DNA of 64,000 nt from Psychrobacter sp. M13 (GCF_030718935.1 NZ_CP132194.1:310001-374000), one strand, 5' to 3'. Counted from the stretch's first letter, positions 29,761 through 39,323 are shown. Program-made: numbers and translations. Notes: generated from the sequence alone by a model not told the origin.

Positions 29761-30507
29761 CTAGGTATTTTGAAGCTTGTCAGCTTTATCTGAAGCTGAT
29801 TTATCGTGAGCCATGTTACTGTCAGCTACATCATTCGCAGATTCTGTGCTTTGCGTTTTGCTATTATTACCTTGACGGCGGGCTTCCAGCTCAGATTTGG
29901 GTATCCACGCCCAAGTCATCTCAACGACGATCGGGTCGCGCGCGCTATCGGACTCGCGATCATTAATGACACAAGGGATAATCATTTCACCCTTAGGTGT
30001 CTCTAAAATCTCTAAACGTTGCGTATCAGACAACGTAGCAATAGCCGCTATTTGTCCCTTTTTGAGGGGACGATAAAAGTTAACTGAATACGACTTAATC
30101 AATAATATCCGATCGCTAGGTAAGTTTAGACCCAAAATAAAACCAGTAGCCGTTTCTGCGAGCAAAGTGACAGCAACCGCATGCACAGTGCCAATATGGT
30201 TTTGTACCGCCTTGCTGTTGTTCAAACTGACCACTACCTCATTAGGCTCAACAGTTTCGTAGTAGACGCCCGTAGTACCGACATAAGGCACAACTTTGCC
30301 AAACGCTTTGGATAATATCTTTGAGCGCGTGCCAGCGGGTAGATATTTAGTTACTGACAACAGCTTTGTAAACTGATTGTTGATCGGCTTGAGCTTATCA
30401 TTGGCAGGCTTGTCTTGTGACGTGATAGCATCAGTGATTCTGGCAGAGAGCTTAGGAAGCTTAGTCTCTTTTGCTTTATTGGATAGTTTATTTAACAGCT
30501 CTGACAT
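29761..30507 (-). CDS. DUF4442 hotdog-fold protein (thioesterase-like)
   Basis: Residues about 45-200 look like the DUF4442 hotdog family, related to acyl-CoA thioesterases of the PaaI type: VVVSLNNSKAVQNHIGTVHAVA carries the conserved N-H-x-G pattern and a later VNFYRPLKKGQ strand. The substrate is unknown. A Lys-rich N-terminus and a long polar Ser/Asn/Asp/Lys tail flank the domain. An AAGGA site precedes the ATG. It converges with gspE. Confidence 0.78.
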   Translation of the reverse strand: MSELLNKLSNKAKETKLPKLSARITDAITSQDKPANDKLKPINNQFTKLLSVTKYLPAGTRSKILSKAFGKVVPYVGTTGVYYETVEPNEVVVSLNNSKAVQNHIGTVHAVAVTLLAETATGFILGLNLPSDRILLIKSYSVNFYRPLKKGQIAAIATLSDTQRLEILETPKGEMIIPCVINDRESDSARDPIVVEMTWAWIPKSELEARRQGNNSKTQSTESANDVADSNMAHDKSASDKADKLQNT

Positions 30508-30824
30508 GTCATATTCCTTGGGTTTTAATAACTGATTTTAATAACTGGTAGGTCTTATAAAAATTAAAAAGATGTAGCAATTTAATAATAGCAATGATGA
30601 TAAGTAGGATGATTGCTCACTATGACCTGTATTTAAGCTACTGATTTTAGACACATAGTTTTTTATAGTGATATAACTATGGTAGCATTAACCAGCGCTT
30701 TTTTAGTATGAATAACATAGACTGCTGCGCTTAAAAAATAATAAGCTAACGGCAACATAACGATTAGCTTAGTAATATAATTTTGTCATTCACAGTCTAT
30801 TTTGCGGTATTTTATAGGTCAATT
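30508..30824. other. Divergent intergenic region before mcrB with two inverted repeats
   Basis: This 317-bp region has no ORF. It holds CATAGTT/AACTATG at 30654-30660 and 30675-30681, and TAAGCTAA/TTAGCTTA at 30742-30749 and 30764-30771. The latter ends about 50 bp before the mcrB start and could be an operator. Confidence 0.4.
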
Positions 30825-32300
30825 ATGCGCGATGTTTCTAGTACTCCCTCTAAGACCTCAATCACTACAGCGACCAATATTATTTATACTGGGGTTGCAG
30901 GTACAGGTAAAACGTATCAGCTATTACAAATTGCCAAGCAGTATACTGATCATCTGCCAACACTAAGTGAGCAGGCATTATTAACTCAATTATTGCAGCC
31001 GTTGAGCTGGCGTGAAGTGGTGTGTTTGGTATTATTAGATCTGCACAATCAACAGCAGGATTTGGCAAAAGTGCCTGAAATTGTCGCGCATGAGTTTTTT
31101 GTAGCAAAAGCGGCACAAAATGCACGCGCTAAGAATTTAAATAGCACGGCATGGTCAGTGCTGCAAATGCACAGTCCTATAGAGTCTACAACGGTCAGCT
31201 GTGATCATCGTGCCAGCCAAGCTTATTTTGATAAAGATCAGAGCGGCGCTTGGTATTTATTGACTGATAGTTTGCCATTATTAAAGGATTTGGTGCAGCA
31301 GCTGATAGAGCTTAAGCAAGCACAGTATGAGCATAGGCCTGCAAGCTGCCAAGACATCAGCATCAAACGCTATAGCATGGTTAGCTTTCATCAAGCTTAC
31401 GGTTATGAAGAGTTTGTCGAGGGAATTCGACCTGTTATAGGCGCGATTGGGTCACAGGGGCAGGGCGGTCAAATGCGCTATGATATTCAAGATGGCGCAT
31501 TCTTAAAGTTATGTCAGCGTGCCATAAGTGATCCCAAGCAGCGCTATGCGATGCTAATTGATGAGATCAATCGCGCTAACGTATCGCGAGTATTCGGCGA
31601 GCTACTCAGTCTGATCGAGCCCAATAAGCGTAGCGGGCAAGCACAGGCTATGCAAGTACAGCTGGCCTATTCTGGACGGCCCTTTAGCGTGCCAAGTAAC
31701 GTCGATATCTATGCGACGATGAACACTCAAGATCATTCGCTTGCGCCCCTTGATATGGCGATGCGTCGGCGATTTCGCTTTATTGATTGTCCGCCAAAAC
31801 CTGAGCTATTAGCGACTATTCAATGCTCTGATACCAAAATTGATGACAACGATGAAGATGAGCCTACAGAGTCAGCAATAGATTTGGCTAAGATATTAGC
31901 AGGCTTTAATCAGCGCATTGTGCAAACGTTAGGCGTGGAGGCGCAGTTGGGTCACGCTTTTCTATGGTCAATTGACACTGTAGAGACTCTGCAAACCGCA
32001 TTGATAGAACAGATCATCCCGCAACTAGTACAGGCAACTGGTGGTCAGCTTGGCTTATTACAGTATTTATTCAATGATGAATCGCAGCCGTTTGGGTTGC
32101 AGTTTATTCAAGACGCGCAGATACAAATTGATGATCGCTCTAGCTATCAAACGCAGCAGGCCGATTTTAATGCAGGATTCAATACACCAAGCGGCTTTTT
32201 GGGGCAATCCATGATCGCAACGAGTTACCAAATAAATCCACAGCTGATCGCTAGATCGGGTGAGTTTACTACTGCTAAAGTGTATCAGCGCTTGTATTGA
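30825..32300 (+). CDS. mcrB: McrB-family AAA+ GTPase of a type IV restriction system
   Basis: Motor subunit of an McrBC-type system that cuts modified DNA. Walker A GVAGTGKT is at residues 23-30, Walker B MLIDEIN at 243-249, the McrB signature MNTQDHS at 299-305 and the arginine region RRRFRF at 314-319. The protein is 491 aa. It lacks the N-terminal DNA-recognition domain of E. coli McrB: the Walker A starts almost at once. Instead residues 55-150 form an insert (LSWREVVCLVLLDL to GAWYLL) that looks like a winged helix. The ATG at 30825 has AGG six bases upstream; an upstream TTG does not. It pairs with the McrC-like gene downstream. Confidence 0.85.
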   Translation: MRDVSSTPSKTSITTATNIIYTGVAGTGKTYQLLQIAKQYTDHLPTLSEQALLTQLLQPLSWREVVCLVLLDLHNQQQDLAKVPEIVAHEFFVAKAAQNARAKNLNSTAWSVLQMHSPIESTTVSCDHRASQAYFDKDQSGAWYLLTDSLPLLKDLVQQLIELKQAQYEHRPASCQDISIKRYSMVSFHQAYGYEEFVEGIRPVIGAIGSQGQGGQMRYDIQDGAFLKLCQRAISDPKQRYAMLIDEINRANVSRVFGELLSLIEPNKRSGQAQAMQVQLAYSGRPFSVPSNVDIYATMNTQDHSLAPLDMAMRRRFRFIDCPPKPELLATIQCSDTKIDDNDEDEPTESAIDLAKILAGFNQRIVQTLGVEAQLGHAFLWSIDTVETLQTALIEQIIPQLVQATGGQLGLLQYLFNDESQPFGLQFIQDAQIQIDDRSSYQTQQADFNAGFNTPSGFLGQSMIATSYQINPQLIARSGEFTTAKVYQRLY

Positions 32301-32361
32301 ATATAGCCTGTATAAGATATATTCTACGGTTTTAAGAGTATAACTTACTCTTAATTTGGAC

Positions 32362-32465
32362 GGCGGGTTACGCTGCGCTAACCACACCCTACAGCAAAAA
32401 TTTAAATTTTAGTTGATTACATCGAGTATTTACTTAATATCGCGTAGGCTGTGGCTTTAGCCCAG
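32362..32465. repeat. REP-like palindromic repeat between mcrB and mcrC
   Basis: GGTTACGCTGCGCTAACC forms a small hairpin, next to CACACCCTAC at 32383-32392. Its near-exact inverted partner GTAGGCTGTG is at 32444-32453, followed by a GGCT/AGCC hairpin. Read on the minus strand it begins GTAGGGTG, like the element at 58275. These are hallmarks of dispersed intergenic repeats mobilised in trans. Confidence 0.6.
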
Positions 32466-32568
32466 CAAACAGGTTTGTAAAGTTACAATATTAGATAGTA
32501 AGCAGTGAGTTTTGAATTTATTTGAGAGTCGCGTGACGCCTTAATAGTGTATATCTTTGCTCATAAAA

Positions 32569-34158
32569 ATGGATGCTAGCTTAATGCTGACAGAAGAAAT
32601 AAATAGTCATCGTATGAATAGAGCTCAATGTACAGATAAGCAAAACGGTGCTTATAGAGCGCCTTATGGCGATAGTATTATTACGGTCTTTGAACATCAA
32701 CGCTTGACGGTAAATGACTTTAGTCAAGCGGCTGATTTTGATTGGCTCTTAACCCAAGAGTTTGCCGTTTTTAGTTTCAAGCGTCAGAGTGGACAGTGGC
32801 AGCTAAAAGTCGGTCATTACATCGGCATTATTGTACTGCCAAGTGGTATGACGCTGGAGATATTGCCGAAGCCTATTAATGAAAGCAACAGTATTAATAG
32901 CCACCAAGGCCCTAAAGATATCGCTGTAACACGCCTGTGGGTGCAGCAGATGTTAGTTGATTTATTTCATAAAGACTGCGATCGGCAGCCCCATTATAAG
33001 ACCTTAGATCAGCTCAGCGGTGATGTCGAGGTGCTTGCAGCATTACCCATGCAGACCCTACCGATATCCGAATGGTTAACCAAGCAGTTTATGCAGCTGA
33101 TAGCACTCTATAAACCGACACAAGGTTATCAGACCCTCACTCAGAACGCTTCTAGCTTGCAGGGCAAGTTATTGATCAAAGAGCAGCTAAGACATAATGG
33201 CGCACAGCCGCATAAAATGATCAGCGAAGTGAGTCATTTAAGCCAAGATACGCTAAGTAATCGGCTAATCAAAAGCGCGTTAGGTTTACTAGAACCGCTA
33301 TTATCTCAGTCTTTATCCTCACAACACTCAAGCTTGGCGATATCATTACCCGCTAAGCATTTATCAGCATGGCGAGCGGTAAGCGCTTTTAGTACCCATG
33401 AGCTGAACCAGCTAAATGCCCTATATAAATCTGCTAAAACTCAGCTTAATACCCAACCGTTGATGCGCTCTCAGCTCCATATAGCACAGCAGCTGTTGGA
33501 CTGGGCTTACTGGTTATTGTACAGACAGCAAGCAAGCCTACAAACAGGCAGCAGTCTTAAGTTAAATCATACAAATGATGTCTTTAGAGCTATAGCGTCT
33601 AAAGCTATAGCGTCTAACCAGCCGCGATTGTGTATATTATTCAATATGAACCAAGCTTTCGAGCAATGGGCAAGTTTGCGTATCACAACGATGTTTGCGC
33701 AATTCAATGATGGCTATCAGACACTGTATCAAGCGCAGCACAGCTGGCTGCGAGATCAGTGGGGACAGAACTGCTTGTCTATACGGCCTGACTTACTTGT
33801 TGGTCAAAATACGCCTTGTGATGATACTTGTGACAACAACTATGACAATACAAAGGTTTTGGTGTATAGCCATGTCATAGATATTAAATGGAAGGCTTTA
33901 GCGCAGGCCAATGCCATTAGTGCTAGCGACGCTTATCAATTAACCAGCTACGCGCAAGCTTATCAAGCCGCGCAAGCTTGGCTAGTTTATCCTGTCATTG
34001 AGCACACGCGCCAACCTGTTGCTCTACAGCAGCACCGCTCAACGAGTCGCTTAGAGCAGACCAATCACACTCAGCTATGGCTTATGCCCTTTAATGTATT
34101 GACAGGGACTTTGAACGACTGGCAATCAATAAATAAATCATTGATTACTAAAAAGTGA
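32569..34158 (+). CDS. mcrC: McrC-like nuclease subunit of a type IV restriction system
   Basis: Partner of McrB that carries the nuclease. The N-terminal 120 residues include the beta-rich McrC start and ILPKP. The C-terminal nuclease shows FEQW with Glu365, RPD at 406-408 and DIK at 438-440, which together make a PD-(D/E)xK site, then the DAYQLTSYAQAY helix typical of McrC. Length is 529 aa against 348 for E. coli McrC; extra helical sequence lies in the middle. The start is uncertain: ATGs at 32569 and 32584 both have weak ribosome binding sites. A 268-bp gap with a REP-like repeat separates it from mcrB. Confidence 0.82.
   Translation: MDASLMLTEEINSHRMNRAQCTDKQNGAYRAPYGDSIITVFEHQRLTVNDFSQAADFDWLLTQEFAVFSFKRQSGQWQLKVGHYIGIIVLPSGMTLEILPKPINESNSINSHQGPKDIAVTRLWVQQMLVDLFHKDCDRQPHYKTLDQLSGDVEVLAALPMQTLPISEWLTKQFMQLIALYKPTQGYQTLTQNASSLQGKLLIKEQLRHNGAQPHKMISEVSHLSQDTLSNRLIKSALGLLEPLLSQSLSSQHSSLAISLPAKHLSAWRAVSAFSTHELNQLNALYKSAKTQLNTQPLMRSQLHIAQQLLDWAYWLLYRQQASLQTGSSLKLNHTNDVFRAIASKAIASNQPRLCILFNMNQAFEQWASLRITTMFAQFNDGYQTLYQAQHSWLRDQWGQNCLSIRPDLLVGQNTPCDDTCDNNYDNTKVLVYSHVIDIKWKALAQANAISASDAYQLTSYAQAYQAAQAWLVYPVIEHTRQPVALQQHRSTSRLEQTNHTQLWLMPFNVLTGTLNDWQSINKSLITKK
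33584..33615 (+). repeat. 15-bp in-frame tandem repeat in mcrC
   Basis: Two copies of a 15-bp unit like TCTAAAGCTATAGCG encode a doubled Ser-Lys-Ala-Ile-Ala segment between the central region and the nuclease domain. Confidence 0.65.
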
Positions 34159-34241
34159 AGCTATTTTTGCTGAAAATTTAAGCTAATAAAAAGCTGTTTA
34201 ATAAAAATTAGACTTTATTTTAAATAAATTGAAAATAGCAG

Positions 34242-34270
34242 TTGACAGCACCTCCTTTTGCCCTTAATAT
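34242..34270 (+). promoter_or_regulatory. Sigma-70 promoter of the tRNA cluster
   Basis: A perfect -35 TTGACA at 34242-34247 and a TAATAT -10 at 34265-34270 are 17 bp apart. It lies about 90 bp before the tRNA-Pro gene. Confidence 0.85.
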
Positions 34271-34358
34271 GTGCACCTCGATAGCGAGGAACGTTAACCA
34301 GTTAGCAGCTTTGCTAGTTTGTTAAAACAACACTTTTTATCGAGATAATAGAGTACAT

Positions 34359-34435
<77 letters not shown>

Positions 34436-34542
34436 TCTATTTCAAGAGCCTTACAGGCTTTTTTTTATGTATAATGCTTTAATTGCTTAAAGTCGATTAT
34501 TTGAATGAGAGCAAAAGTTAAATATATAAAAAGCCCTTAAGA

Positions 34543-34619
34543 GCGCCTGTAGCTCAGCTGGATAGAGCATCTCCCTTCTAAGGAGGTGGCCGCAGGTTCG
34601 AATCCTGCCAGGCGCACCA
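34543..34619 (+). tRNA. tRNA-Arg (anticodon TCT)
   Basis: The acceptor stem GCGCCTG pairs with CAGGCGC. The anticodon loop CTTCTAA gives anticodon TCT. The D-loop, T-loop and encoded CCA are all present. Confidence 0.96.
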
Positions 34620-34657
34620 TTTAGCCTGTAGATATGCTGATCGTTGGCAACAGTTAT

Positions 34658-34734
34658 GGCGGTTGTAGCTCAGTTGGTAGAGCCCCGGGTTGTGATCTCG
34701 GTTGTCGTGGGTTCGAGTCCCATCAGTCGCCCCA
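34658..34734 (+). tRNA. tRNA-His (anticodon GTG)
   Basis: It has an eight-base acceptor stem with the extra 5-prime G typical of tRNA-His, anticodon GTG in TTGTGAT, a normal T-loop and an encoded CCA. It is the last of the three tRNAs. Confidence 0.96.
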
Positions 34735-34776
34735 TATTTTATAGTATCTATAACTTGTTAAATGTTAAGACTACCT

Positions 34777-34799
34777 ATGCCTCTTTTGGCATTTTTTTT
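34777..34799 (+). terminator. Terminator of the tRNA cluster
   Basis: ATGCC pairs with GGCAT around TCTTTT and is followed by a run of eight T. Confidence 0.85.
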
Positions 34800-35156
34800 C
34801 GTCTACATTTTATGTTTTTTATAACTATTAGCATTGTATTTATACCAATCATTTTGTACTTGCCATTCCCTATCTATTGCTTGACCTTATTTTTATCATC
34901 TTTTTAGTATATAATTATTAAGAATATTTAAATAATACTTCAGATTATCTTAATTTTTTAGCTAAGATAGACAATTCTCTAACTGCATCTCAAGCAGAAG
35001 GTTATTAGGGATGCTGATAGCACTATTTTTAAAATGTGTTAACGTATTTATATTCTCATGTAAGGTCCAAAATAAACGATTTACCTTGTGTGGTACTTAG
35101 TAGGTGGTTTATTTTCTACGGTTGGCTAGCTCAATGAGCCGTTAAGGAAATTATCA
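34800..35156. other. Intergenic region tRNA-His to AraC regulator
   Basis: This AT-rich stretch of about 357 bp has no supported ORF, repeat or clear promoter. An AAGGA site for the AraC gene lies at its right end. Confidence 0.4.
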
Positions 35157-36092
35157 ATGGACGCATTAAGCGTATTGCTACAAAATGTAAATTTGCTCGA
35201 GACCAAATACTATCGTTTGAACGGGGTCGGCAATTGGTCTTATTCGATTGATAAAAAAGATACTATTTTATTTTATCTTGTGCTATCTGGTGGGTTTTGT
35301 ATTGATGTTGGAGATGAAGTAAGACAAGCGAATGCAGGTGATATTCTAATGATATCTAACGCCGCTCAGCATATTAGCTACGCGCTTGGCTATAACGGTG
35401 ATGATGCAAAACCTTTAGAACAGGCGTTGGCAGCTGATCATAACCATGTGGTTCAGCTCAATAACACAGGGGATGTGAATGTTTGTTTGATCTTGATTGA
35501 GTGCCAATATGATAAAGAAATGATCCGCCCTTTGTTATCAGTATTGCCTACATTATTGCCTGAGCTGAGTGAGAAATCTGATGGTAGATTTGGGGTAGTT
35601 GATGTTGAAGTCAAGTTATTGACTTTAGAATCCGAAAAAGAGCGTATGGGTAGAACGGCGGTCATCAATCATTGGGCAAGTATTATGATGATAGAGTGTT
35701 TGCGAACTTATGTCGAAAGTATGCCTGAAGCAACTGATAACTGGTTAAAAGCGCTGAAAGATCCTTATTTGGCAAAGGCAATAGTGGCTATGCATTATGA
35801 GCCTAATAAATCTTGGACTATCAATAAGCTTGCTGAGGTTGCAGGTATGTCGCGCTCAAGCTTTGCTCAGCGTTTCAAGGATGTCGTAGGTATGCCGCCA
35901 TTGACTTATCTGATCGATTATCGCTTGCGTCTAGCAGCACGCTACCTGCGTCTGCAACAGAATAGCATTAGTCGTATTAGCGAGCTGGTCGGTTATGCCT
36001 CAGACTCGACCTTTAGCCAAGCCTTTAAGCGAGTTTATGGTGTATCACCAAAAGCTTATCGTCAGAGGCATCAAAAAAAGCTAATCGCTTAA
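35157..36092 (+). CDS. AraC-family transcriptional regulator with cupin sensor domain
   Basis: Residues 1-190 look like the AraC cupin_6 sensor domain (LVLSGGFCIDVGDEVRQANAGDILMIS). Residues 210-305 hold the double HTH, with WTINKLAEVAGMSRSSFAQRFKDVVGMPPLTYLIDYRL and the second helix pair ending in FSQAFKRVYGVSPKAYRQ. The ligand and targets are unknown. AAGGA precedes the ATG. A strong terminator follows, so it is monocistronic. The neighbours give no hint of its regulon. Confidence 0.88.
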   Translation: MDALSVLLQNVNLLETKYYRLNGVGNWSYSIDKKDTILFYLVLSGGFCIDVGDEVRQANAGDILMISNAAQHISYALGYNGDDAKPLEQALAADHNHVVQLNNTGDVNVCLILIECQYDKEMIRPLLSVLPTLLPELSEKSDGRFGVVDVEVKLLTLESEKERMGRTAVINHWASIMMIECLRTYVESMPEATDNWLKALKDPYLAKAIVAMHYEPNKSWTINKLAEVAGMSRSSFAQRFKDVVGMPPLTYLIDYRLRLAARYLRLQQNSISRISELVGYASDSTFSQAFKRVYGVSPKAYRQRHQKKLIA

Positions 36093-36145
36093 CTATGAAT
36101 TTTGCTGAATGAGAACATGCTCTACTGTGAAGCTCAATAGCATCG

Positions 36146-36187
36146 AAAAATAGCGTTAAGAAACGATCATTCTTAACGCTATTTTTT
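36146..36187. terminator. Terminator after the AraC regulator
   Basis: A 17-bp stem, AAAAATAGCGTTAAGAA with its complement, surrounds a 7-base loop and ends in a T-run. Confidence 0.9.
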
Positions 36188-36358
36188 ATGGCTGATAAGT
36201 ATTTCTTTATATCCATTAGTGCGAAAGCTGACAAGCTTTCGCAGTTGAGGTACTATAGCCTAATAAGCTGGCGGCTTTTGCTTGAGCTATTATTGTTAAG
36301 CGTATGTGGCTACTTATAATAGGCGACTAGACTTACTTTTTATTGGTGCTAGCAGATT

Positions 36359-37480
36359 ATGACTCAACCGATGCTTAACACGACAGATAAAACCTCAGCT
36401 AAATCTAGCCATAAGCTTGTTAGCACTACGACTGCTACAGATAAGTCTACTACTGAGCAAGCAACAGCTATGGAGCTGGCAACACAGCAGTCTCATAATA
36501 TGTCACAAAGCGTCGCGGATATAGCCCTTACTAAAGCTGAGCTACTAGATTTATTTATAGTGCCAGTCACCAGTATAAATGCTGAAACTAATGCGGGCGT
36601 ACAAAGTTCATTTGATAAAGGTTTATCTGATAAAGGCTTACTTGTAAAATACAGTGCTAGTGCCGTAGATGCCCCTGTTACTACTGTCAACGAAACCAGT
36701 GTTGCTGATCAGCGTTTGGCTTTGTATCGTAATCAGCATGCGCGTACGCGTCTGCTATATCAAGCGTCTGCCAATAATCGTCCAACATATCTGGTACAAA
36801 ATCTAAAGCCGCAATTTTTAGAGCGTCAGCAGTATCTACTATCACAGCAGCTTGATAAGCGTGGATTGTTAGATATTGATGCTATTGAGCGTCTCTGGCA
36901 ACAGCTACATGTGGTTGATGATATCATCGCTGATATCGTAAGCCATATGCCGGCTCAGCAGCCTGTAGGCTGGCAACTCACTGTCCAAGACGGTCATAAT
37001 CCTTTATGCTTGCCGACGGTCGGCAAGCTCAAACATCCCAAGCCAGTAGCGGATCTTGCCAGTCTTAACAGCTATGTGCTTAGTCACTTTGGTGTGAGTA
37101 GCTTTACCTATGATCGCGCTTACTATATTGGGCATGTCATCGGTTATTTATTCAGCTGTTACTTTTGTGCGCATTTGTCGATCAGCTATGGCGTTACTGC
37201 ACTTGGCTCTCAGGTAATCTTGGACTATGATTACGCCAGCCTTGAGACCCCGTATATGGTACGCTTATTACAAGGACTCGATGGCTACTGCAAAAAACGC
37301 ATTTATCAGCTGGCGGTAATTTGTGCTAGATTGAGCGTCTATGCCAGTGACAAGCGAATTGAGAAAATGCTCATTGCTGAGGTCAATGATTTTGATAAAA
37401 AACTCCAGCAGCAGCATTTAGATGTTTTGCTACTGCAAGGCATCATGCCTGATAGTAGTGACTCGACGCCGCTTTTTTAG
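36359..37480 (+). CDS. Hypothetical protein upstream of gspF
   Basis: I do not recognise this 373-aa protein. Residues 1-55 are polar and Thr/Ser/Lys-rich. The remainder looks globular, with a helical middle (residues 120-200) and a segment with several aromatic and Cys residues (YIGHVIGYLFSCYFCAHLS near 255-273). There is no signal peptide and no confident membrane helix. Codon use resembles the neighbours. It is on the same strand as gspF, 61 bp upstream, so they may be co-transcribed. The ribosome binding site is weak. A role in type II secretion is only a guess from position. Confidence 0.7.
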   Translation: MTQPMLNTTDKTSAKSSHKLVSTTTATDKSTTEQATAMELATQQSHNMSQSVADIALTKAELLDLFIVPVTSINAETNAGVQSSFDKGLSDKGLLVKYSASAVDAPVTTVNETSVADQRLALYRNQHARTRLLYQASANNRPTYLVQNLKPQFLERQQYLLSQQLDKRGLLDIDAIERLWQQLHVVDDIIADIVSHMPAQQPVGWQLTVQDGHNPLCLPTVGKLKHPKPVADLASLNSYVLSHFGVSSFTYDRAYYIGHVIGYLFSCYFCAHLSISYGVTALGSQVILDYDYASLETPYMVRLLQGLDGYCKKRIYQLAVICARLSVYASDKRIEKMLIAEVNDFDKKLQQQHLDVLLLQGIMPDSSDSTPLF

Positions 37481-37541
37481 AGTTAAATTGTTCACTAACT
37501 ATTTTAAGTAACCTTTCGCTCGCTCTAGGATGCTCAAAGCT

Positions 37542-38744
37542 ATGCCAGCTTACCACTACAAAGCGCTTGATGACCAAGGGGCGATGCAAAAGGGCCTGCT
37601 TGAGGGTGACTCGGCACGGCAAATACGTCAGCAGCTGCGCGACAAAGCATGGACGCCCGTTGAGATTAACGCAGTCAACGATAAGCAAAGCTCCAGTAAA
37701 AGCCGTTATAAGAAGCCCTCTGCTTATGAGCTAGCTTTACTGACGCGCCAGCTATCGGTGTTGCTGGCAGCAGGTATTCCATTAGAAGAAACCTTAGCCG
37801 CTGTCGCCAAGCAATCACCCAAAACCCATATCAAGTCCTTAATGCTAGCGGTGCGCTCACATGTGTTAGAGGGCTTAAGTCTAGCTCGCGCGCTACAGCA
37901 AGCAGCCAGCTTTCCACCGCTATATATCGCCACCATTGCCGCTGGTGAGAAGTCAGGTCATCTAGATCTTATTCTTAATCAATTAGCCGACTACACCGAA
38001 AACCGCTTTGCCTTGCAAAAGAAAATCCAAGGGGCGATGATTTATCCTATTGTGCTGATGGTTATGGCGCTGGCAGTGATCATCGGACTTATGAGTTTTG
38101 TTGTGCCCAAAATCGTCAAAGTCTTTGAGCAATCTGAGCAGGCTCTACCACTCATCACTCAGATTGTACTGGCGCTATCGAATCTAATTACCCAATGGTG
38201 GTGGCTGATGCTCATAGTGTCAGTGGCAACCGCCTTTTTGTTTTATCGCTTTGCGCATACGCAAGCGGGCAAGTTAACTATTGACAGTGTAGTGCTTAGA
38301 TTGCCTATACTGGCTCGACTTTCCAAAGGGCTCAATGCCGCGCGTTTTGCCAGTACATTGGCGATATTAGTGCGCTCAGGTGTGCCTTTAATTGAAGCGC
38401 TACATATTGGCGCTGCGGTTACTACTAATTTGCATATTCAACGCACTATTATCACTGCGTCTGATCGGGTCACCGAGGGTGCTAGTCTTTCAAGCCAGCT
38501 TGAGCGCTCCAGCTACTTTCCGCCCATGATGGTGCAGATGATAAAAAGTGGTGAAAACTCAGGTGAGCTTGAAAATATGCTGAGCCGCGCCGCCAATATG
38601 CAAGAGGCAGAGGCGACCAACTTTATCAGTACTTTACTTGCGCTATTAGAGCCATTGATGCTGGTGTTGATGGGTGTGGTGGTCATGATTATCGTTATGG
38701 CAGTGATGTTACCTATCGTTAATATGAATGATTTGGCAGGATGA
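37542..38744 (+). CDS. gspF: Type II secretion inner-membrane protein GspF
   Basis: Polytopic platform protein of type II secretion that contacts GspE. The start MPAYHYKALDDQG matches the family and is preferred to the ATG four codons upstream, which sits against the AGG. Two T2SSF domains are visible, each with a conserved helical pattern (LTRQLSVLLAAGIPLEETL and ASTLAILVRSGVPLIEAL). Three hydrophobic helices lie near residues 165-195, 210-235 and 370-395. Length is 400 aa, normal. Confidence 0.93.
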   Translation: MPAYHYKALDDQGAMQKGLLEGDSARQIRQQLRDKAWTPVEINAVNDKQSSSKSRYKKPSAYELALLTRQLSVLLAAGIPLEETLAAVAKQSPKTHIKSLMLAVRSHVLEGLSLARALQQAASFPPLYIATIAAGEKSGHLDLILNQLADYTENRFALQKKIQGAMIYPIVLMVMALAVIIGLMSFVVPKIVKVFEQSEQALPLITQIVLALSNLITQWWWLMLIVSVATAFLFYRFAHTQAGKLTIDSVVLRLPILARLSKGLNAARFASTLAILVRSGVPLIEALHIGAAVTTNLHIQRTIITASDRVTEGASLSSQLERSSYFPPMMVQMIKSGENSGELENMLSRAANMQEAEATNFISTLLALLEPLMLVLMGVVVMIIVMAVMLPIVNMNDLAG

Positions 38745-38831
38745 GATACGTTTTAATAACAACTTTCATAAGTAGATAATTTTAAAATCATAGTCTATAG
38801 TGGCTATTAATCAAGCATATTATTTTTTAAA

Positions 38832-39323
38832 ATGAACCATGAATCACCAAGAGCGACGATATTAATGACGACTATAATCGATAAGAAACAAAACTCTAAA
38901 AAATTACCTAACAGTCAATCTGGCTTTACCTTGATTGAGATCATGGTCGTTATCGTGATTTTAGCTATTTTGGCAGGGTTAGTCGTGCCGAGAGTCGTTG
39001 GACAAAGTGATAAAGCTCGCGTAAAAACGACAGAAACCGCATTGGCTACCGTATCTAATGCCTTAGATATGTATAAAGTGGATAACTCGCGCTATCCCAC
39101 AACAGCGCAAGGTTTGGATGCCCTAATTACCCCGCCAGCGGATGCCAAAAACTATCCTGACGGTGGCTATATAAAAGGCGGCTATCCAACAGATGGTTGG
39201 GAAAATGAGATGCAATACGTCGCTCCTGGCAGTGATGGCAAGCCTTATGATTTATTCTCTTTAGGCGGCGATAACAGCCAAGGCGGAGAAGGTCTCGATG
39301 CGGATATCTATGCTCAGATTTAG
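38832..39323 (+). CDS. gspG: Type II secretion major pseudopilin GspG
   Basis: Main subunit of the secretion pseudopilus. The prepilin peptidase site is SG/FTLIEIMVV, followed by the hydrophobic helix. The GspG pattern continues with NALDMYKVDNSRYPTTAQGLDAL and a C-terminal calcium-site region DLFSLGGDNSQGGEG. The leader is 31 residues from the ATG at 38832, or 20 from the ATG at 38865; neither has a strong ribosome binding site. It follows gspF by 87 bp. Confidence 0.94.
   Translation: MNHESPRATILMTTIIDKKQNSKKLPNSQSGFTLIEIMVVIVILAILAGLVVPRVVGQSDKARVKTTETALATVSNALDMYKVDNSRYPTTAQGLDALITPPADAKNYPDGGYIKGGYPTDGWENEMQYVAPGSDGKPYDLFSLGGDNSQGGEGLDADIYAQI

Noticed and set aside
34644..34907. 87-aa ORF over the tRNA-His gene
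   Set aside because: It runs through an intact tRNA gene and then an AT-rich terminator region; no ribosome binding site.
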